Assembly: GCA_009929055.1 (NCBI GenBank)
Contig: SABI01000082.1
Span: forward strand, 1-9,992
Length of the DNA: 9,992 nucleotides
From: Spirochaetia bacterium
GTDB lineage: Bacteria > Spirochaetota > Spirochaetia > Sphaerochaetales > Sphaerochaetaceae
Direction: 5' to 3'
How positions within the stretch are numbered: position 1 is the first letter of the stretch; each line of letters opens with the position of its first letter. The position numbers and the translations under genes are program-made. The notes below the pieces were generated by a model. The model made no database searches and was not told where the DNA came from. It saw only the letters and a list, made by a program, of their open reading frames with translations. Below, piece by piece: positions 7,337 through 9,992 of this stretch.

Positions 7337-8104
7337 GTGGATATGTTGACTGAACTGGCGAAGTATCCGGTTTTTACAATCGAAGATGTGAAAAAGTTTG
7401 TAGGTAATGAGAAGACAGCGTATACTCAGCTAGATCGTTTGATGAAAAAAGGCCGGGTTAGGAAAGTCAGAAAGAATATCTATTCTGTGGTAAATCCTGC
7501 AACAGGGCAGCTTGTAGCAACTCGCTATCAAATCGCTTGCGCCATAACGGACACTGCATATATCTCTCATCACAGTGCTTTTGAATATTATGGGCTGGCA
7601 AATCAGGTGTTCTATGAAGTGTATGTTTCATCTGAAACAAAGTTCAATCATTTTGAATATGATCATGTAACTTATAAATATGTTGCATCTAGGATGAGTG
7701 AGGGTGTTTTTGAAGCAAAGAACACCACCGGGGTCAGAATAACTGATATGGAACGAACAGTTGTTGACAGCATAAGGGATTTCAATAAAATAGGTGGCTT
7801 TGAAGAATTGTTGAACTGCCTGGAAGGAATCCAATACTTGGATGAAAAGAAACTGAAGCGATATCTTGATATATACAATATCCAGGGCCTATATCAACGG
7901 GTAGGATATCTCCTTGATCATTATCGAAAAGAGATGCAGGTATCGAAGGAATTCATAGAATATTGCAAAGGTAAAATAGGAAAAAGCAGACGGTACCTTG
8001 TGAGTGAAGCAAAGGACGACAGTTTCTATAACAGTGAATGGGAACTGATGGTACCGGAAGGGCTATTTGAATTAACGGATCAAGGAGGTGATATGCTTGT
8101 CTAA
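7337..8104 (+). CDS. abiEi: AbiEi antitoxin / autorepressor of a type IV toxin-antitoxin system (255 aa)
   Basis: A cytoplasmic antitoxin and DNA-binding repressor of the AbiE system. Known AbiEi proteins neutralise AbiEii toxicity without stable complex formation, and they repress the operon. Residues 1-55 form a winged-helix domain: helices around LAKYPVFTIEDVKKFVG and AYTQLDRLMKKGRV, then a basic wing with VRKVRKNIYSV. The middle has the family signature YISHHSAFEYYGL (75-87), followed by the C-terminal antitoxin region. Length is normal for the family. The start is GTG 7337, behind GAGGTGA (7325-7331). ATG 7343 is a less well-spaced alternative. The gene lies after two operator-like repeats and overlaps abiEii by 8 bases, the normal arrangement of this operon. 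Confidence is high because of the domain order and the neighbouring toxin. Confidence 0.9.
   Translation: MDMLTELAKYPVFTIEDVKKFVGNEKTAYTQLDRLMKKGRVRKVRKNIYSVVNPATGQLVATRYQIACAITDTAYISHHSAFEYYGLANQVFYEVYVSSETKFNHFEYDHVTYKYVASRMSEGVFEAKNTTGVRITDMERTVVDSIRDFNKIGGFEELLNCLEGIQYLDEKKLKRYLDIYNIQGLYQRVGYLLDHYRKEMQVSKEFIEYCKGKIGKSRRYLVSEAKDDSFYNSEWELMVPEGLFELTDQGGDMLV
8082..8099 (+). promoter_or_regulatory. Ribosome binding site that sets a TTG start for abiEii
   Basis: AAGGAGG (8082-8088) lies eight bases before TTG 8097. The in-frame GTG at 8088 is inside the Shine-Dalgarno sequence and cannot be a practical start. ATG 8093 is in the abiEi frame and encodes that protein's last Met-Leu-Val. TTG 8097 is therefore preferred. 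Confidence 0.7.
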
Positions 8105-9047
8105 TTACGACATTATATATTTAGGGAAAAAAGCTGAAGAACTAGGATTTGTGAGGGATACATTAGAAAAGGTAACCAGGCTAGCGGATATTTTGGAGTA
8201 TTTGAATACAAATCCAATTCTTAAAGATAGTCTTGCGCTGAAAGGTGGCACAGCAATTAATCTTACGATTTTCAACTTGCCACGTCTTTCTGTAGATATA
8301 GATCTGGATTATTTAATCACCAACAGTAGAGAAGAAATGCTTGAAAGCAGAGAAGTCATTAATAATACAATTGACCGCTATATGGTATCCCAGGATTACT
8401 CAAAAAATCCTAAGACGAAGAATCCTCATAGCTTGGATTCATGGGTCTATGACTACATGGGAGCCAGCGGGAATAAAGATAATATCAAGATTGAAGTCAA
8501 TTACTCATTACGGTCTCACGTTCTTGAAGCAGAAGAAAGACCGATCATAACAGAGCATTTTTCAAGTGAGTATAAGGTGAAGTCTCTAGCTCCACTTGAG
8601 ATATACGGAAGTAAGATGAATGCGCTTTTAAGTAGAGCTGCAGCCAGGGATTTATATGATACTAGAAATATGATTCACTATGGTCTCTTTGATGAATCGG
8701 AAGAAGAGATGCTCAAGAAGTGTGTTGTATTTTATGCAGCCATATCAGCGAGGGATAAGAACAGTATAAACAAGACTTTTGATACTAAGGCGATTGATTC
8801 AATTACAATGAGGAAGATCAAGACAGATCTCAATCCTGTCATTAAGACAAAAGATGATTTTGAGTTGGAGCCAGCAAAGAAACTTGTTAAAGAGTACATT
8901 ACAGATTTGATGGTTATCACAAAGGAAGAAAAGGAATTCTTGGATAGGTTTGAAAATGGAGAATACATTCCTGAGCTGCTCTTTGAAGATGAGAAGATTA
9001 TTGAAAGAATTAGAAATCATCCAATGGCGTTATGGAAAACTAGATAG
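8097..9047 (+). CDS. abiEii: AbiEii toxin, nucleotidyltransferase (316 aa)
   Basis: Toxin of the AbiE type IV system, a DNA polymerase beta-like nucleotidyltransferase (former DUF1814 family). AbiEii of S. agalactiae binds GTP and is bacteriostatic; related mycobacterial MenT toxins add nucleotides to tRNA 3' ends. Visible motifs in order are LKGGTAINL with G50-G51-T52 (motif I), SVDIDLDY with D67 and D69 (metal ligands, motif II), IKIEVNY with E133 (motif III), and YGSKMNALLSRAAARDLYD with K173, R180, R184 and D185 (motif IV). All key positions are intact, so the toxin is probably active. The C-terminal third (about 200-316) is helical and charged. The TTG start overlaps the abiEi end by 8 bases, implying translational coupling. 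In its neighbourhood it serves as defence cargo, or as an addiction module stabilising the element. The exact tRNA or other target is not known. Confidence 0.92.
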   Translation: MSNYDIIYLGKKAEELGFVRDTLEKVTRLADILEYLNTNPILKDSLALKGGTAINLTIFNLPRLSVDIDLDYLITNSREEMLESREVINNTIDRYMVSQDYSKNPKTKNPHSLDSWVYDYMGASGNKDNIKIEVNYSLRSHVLEAEERPIITEHFSSEYKVKSLAPLEIYGSKMNALLSRAAARDLYDTRNMIHYGLFDESEEEMLKKCVVFYAAISARDKNSINKTFDTKAIDSITMRKIKTDLNPVIKTKDDFELEPAKKLVKEYITDLMVITKEEKEFLDRFENGEYIPELLFEDEKIIERIRNHPMALWKTR

Positions 9048-9059
9048 TAGAAATGAAGA

Positions 9060-9130
9060 AACCCACCTAGAGAGAATCTAGCTTCGGAACTTTACCGAGG
9101 TTAGAGGGCATCTGAGTGGGTTGTTTTATT
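9060..9130 (+). terminator. Long imperfect hairpin after abiEii, probable terminator
   Basis: A rod-like structure begins 13 bases after the abiEii stop. AACCCAC (9060-9066) pairs with GTGGGTT (9116-9122). Inside are a one-base mismatch, a 4-base-pair helix (TAGA/TCTG), a 5-by-5 purine-rich internal loop, and an 11-base-pair helix (9077-9087 with 9095-9105) capped by a 7-base loop. The sequence after it is GTTTTATTTT. It is longer and more structured than a usual terminator, and the T-run is interrupted. Confidence 0.6.
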
Positions 9131-9197
9131 TTATATATTAATAGAAGAAACTCGGTTCAGTATAAACATTAGTAGGTCATATTAAGAGACAATTTCT

Positions 9198-9230
9198 AGC
9201 TCATCACAATGTGGTGGGCTTTATTTTTTT
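9198..9230 (+). terminator. Strong Rho-independent terminator near the element end
   Basis: AGCTCATCAC (9198-9207) pairs with GTGGTGGGCT (9211-9220): 10 pairs, two of them G-U, with a 3-base loop. It is followed by TTATTTTTTT. It would stop any read-through from the abiE operon before the phage portal sequence. The bases between 9131 and 9197 show no gene. Confidence 0.85.
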
Positions 9231-9254
9231 GCCCATTTTTAAGGTGACTGCACT

Positions 9255-9313
9255 ATATTTGCGAGATATTATGTACTAATTTCTGCAGAATTAGCCTATT
9301 TTAGCGCAAATAT
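9255..9313. other. Two-fold symmetric site, candidate recombinase attachment junction
   Basis: Outer arms ATATTTGCG (9255-9263) and CGCAAATAT (9305-9313) are exact reverse complements. Between them and nearly concentric lies the palindrome TTCTGCAGAA (9281-9290), flanked by CTAA (9276-9279) and TTAG (9291-9294). A third GCAAATAT copy is at 9316-9323. Large serine recombinase sites are typically about 40-60 bases with imperfect two-fold symmetry. This one lies where element sequence meets the truncated portal frame. Site identity is inferred; the crossover base is unknown. Confidence 0.5.
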
Positions 9314-9992
9314 GGGCAAATATTGGCCCTGAGTTATCCTTCTCGTATCATGGCGTTTACTATGCTTACCGAAAAGACAATACCACCCATTACCTGGGAC
9401 CAGAAGACGTTCTTCATGTACCTGGTCTTGGCTTTGATGGTGTCATGGGATACTCACCGGTGGCTCTGGCGAAAAATGCTATCGGACTGAATATTGCCGC
9501 TGAAGAATATGGCGGCAGATTCTTTGCAAACAATGCCACACCAAGCGGTATTCTTTCCACTTCAGGAACCATCAAGGATCCTACAAAGGTGAGGGATGCC
9601 TGGCAGGCGGCCTATGGGGGGATTAATAACAGCAATAAAGTAGCTGTCCTAGAAGACGGGCTACAGTATCAGGCCATCAGCATGCCCAACTCCGATGCGC
9701 AGTTTCTTGAAACCAGAAAGTTTCAGATTGAAGAGATCTGTAGAATCTTCCAAGTGCCACCTCATATGGTGGCGGACCTTAGTAAGAGTTCATTCAGTAA
9801 CATTGAGAACCAGTCCATCAGCTTTGTGGTCCATACCATAAGACCTTGGCTGGTTCGAATAGAGCAGGCCATGAATAAGAAGCTCTTTCTAGAAAAAGAG
9901 AAAGGTCGGTGCTTCGTGTCCTTCAATGCATCGGCACTGATGCGAGGGGATTATAAATCCAGGATGGATGGCTATGCCATAGGTATTCAAAA
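9295..9992 (+). pseudogene. Phage portal protein (HK97 family), 5' part missing and 3' end outside the window
   Basis: The portal protein forms the dodecameric ring through which phage DNA enters the head. The open frame starts after TAG (9292-9294) and has no credible start codon. Recognisable portal sequence begins near GVYYAYRKDN and runs through GPEDVLHVPGLGFDGVMGYS, AAEEYGGRFFANNATPSGIL, RKFQIEEICRIFQVPPHM, SSFSNIENQSISFVVHTI and MRGDYKSRMDGYA, all typical of clostridial siphophage portals. Roughly the first 150 residues, the wing and N-terminal stem region, are absent. The frame reaches the right edge without a stop or frameshift, so decay after truncation is not evident. The sequence looks richer in G+C than the recombinase block, as expected for DNA of another origin. 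Most likely this is the 3' part of a portal gene split by the element on its left; a simple deletion remnant is the alternative. Confidence 0.85.

Larger units (their letters stand above)
1..9294 (+). mobile_element. Right-hand part of a serine-recombinase mobile element carrying AbiE (left end not seen)
   Basis: The segment holds a block of large serine recombinases, a phage-defence operon as cargo, and an attachment-like symmetric site. It abuts a phage portal gene that has lost its start. Large serine recombinases typically lie near one end of the integrative element they move, which fits recombinases and cargo next to the junction at about 9285-9350. The left boundary is unknown: the window begins with a terminator, not with portal N-terminal sequence, so the element may extend leftward or may begin between 54 and 232. 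Right-end placement is inferred from the portal truncation and the symmetric site. There is no direct repeat pair to prove it. Confidence 0.5.

Noticed and set aside
8341..8550. A 69-residue plus-strand frame inside abiEii
   Set aside because: It lies wholly within the intact abiEii gene in another frame and has no independent ribosome binding site or recognisable motif.
9060..9122. RNA antitoxin of a type III toxin-antitoxin system
   Set aside because: Type III RNA antitoxins are tandem repeats upstream of the toxin. This is a single hairpin downstream, and the toxin here is AbiEii with a protein antitoxin.
9244..9279. An 11-codon frame starting GTG before the portal sequence
   Set aside because: It is too short, it overlaps the symmetric site, and it is not in the portal frame. 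It is chance.

Overview
The window comes from a low-G+C member of the Bacillota, most probably a clostridium. The grounds are A+T-rich DNA, strong AAGGAGG-type ribosome binding sites, non-ATG starts, and protein types typical of clostridial mobile DNA. Every recognisable gene is on the + strand. No RNA gene, CRISPR array or DDE-type insertion sequence was seen.

Layout. Positions 16-53 hold a terminator for something upstream. Positions 233-7051 hold a block of serine recombinases. The first gene (233-1870) and second gene (1861-3546) are separate large serine recombinases that overlap by 10 bases. The third (3719-7051) is one uninterrupted reading frame with two complete large serine recombinases in tandem, joined by a charged linker. 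The C-terminal regions and zinc ribbons suggest that gene 1 resembles the first half of the fusion ('A type') and gene 2 resembles the second half ('B type'). The block therefore looks like an A-B pair present twice, once as two overlapping genes and once as one polypeptide. A terminator follows at 7062-7118.

Next comes a type IV toxin-antitoxin / abortive infection operon, abiEi-abiEii (7337-9047). A good -10 promoter box sits between two 59-base direct repeats, each containing an inverted repeat, which look like the AbiEi operators. The two genes overlap by 8 bases. A long imperfect hairpin (9060-9122) and a strong terminator (9198-9230) close this part.

From about 9295 to the right edge an open frame encodes most of an HK97-family phage portal protein, but its N-terminal part and start codon are missing. 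Exactly at the junction lies a two-fold symmetric sequence (9255-9313) that looks like a large-serine-recombinase attachment site. The simplest reading is that the window shows the right end of a mobile element that encodes paired and fused recombinases, carries AbiE as cargo, and is inserted in the portal gene of a prophage. The left end of the element and the 5' part of the portal gene are not visible, so this remains inference.

The most unusual item is the double recombinase at 3719-7051 together with the apparent A-B pair duplication.
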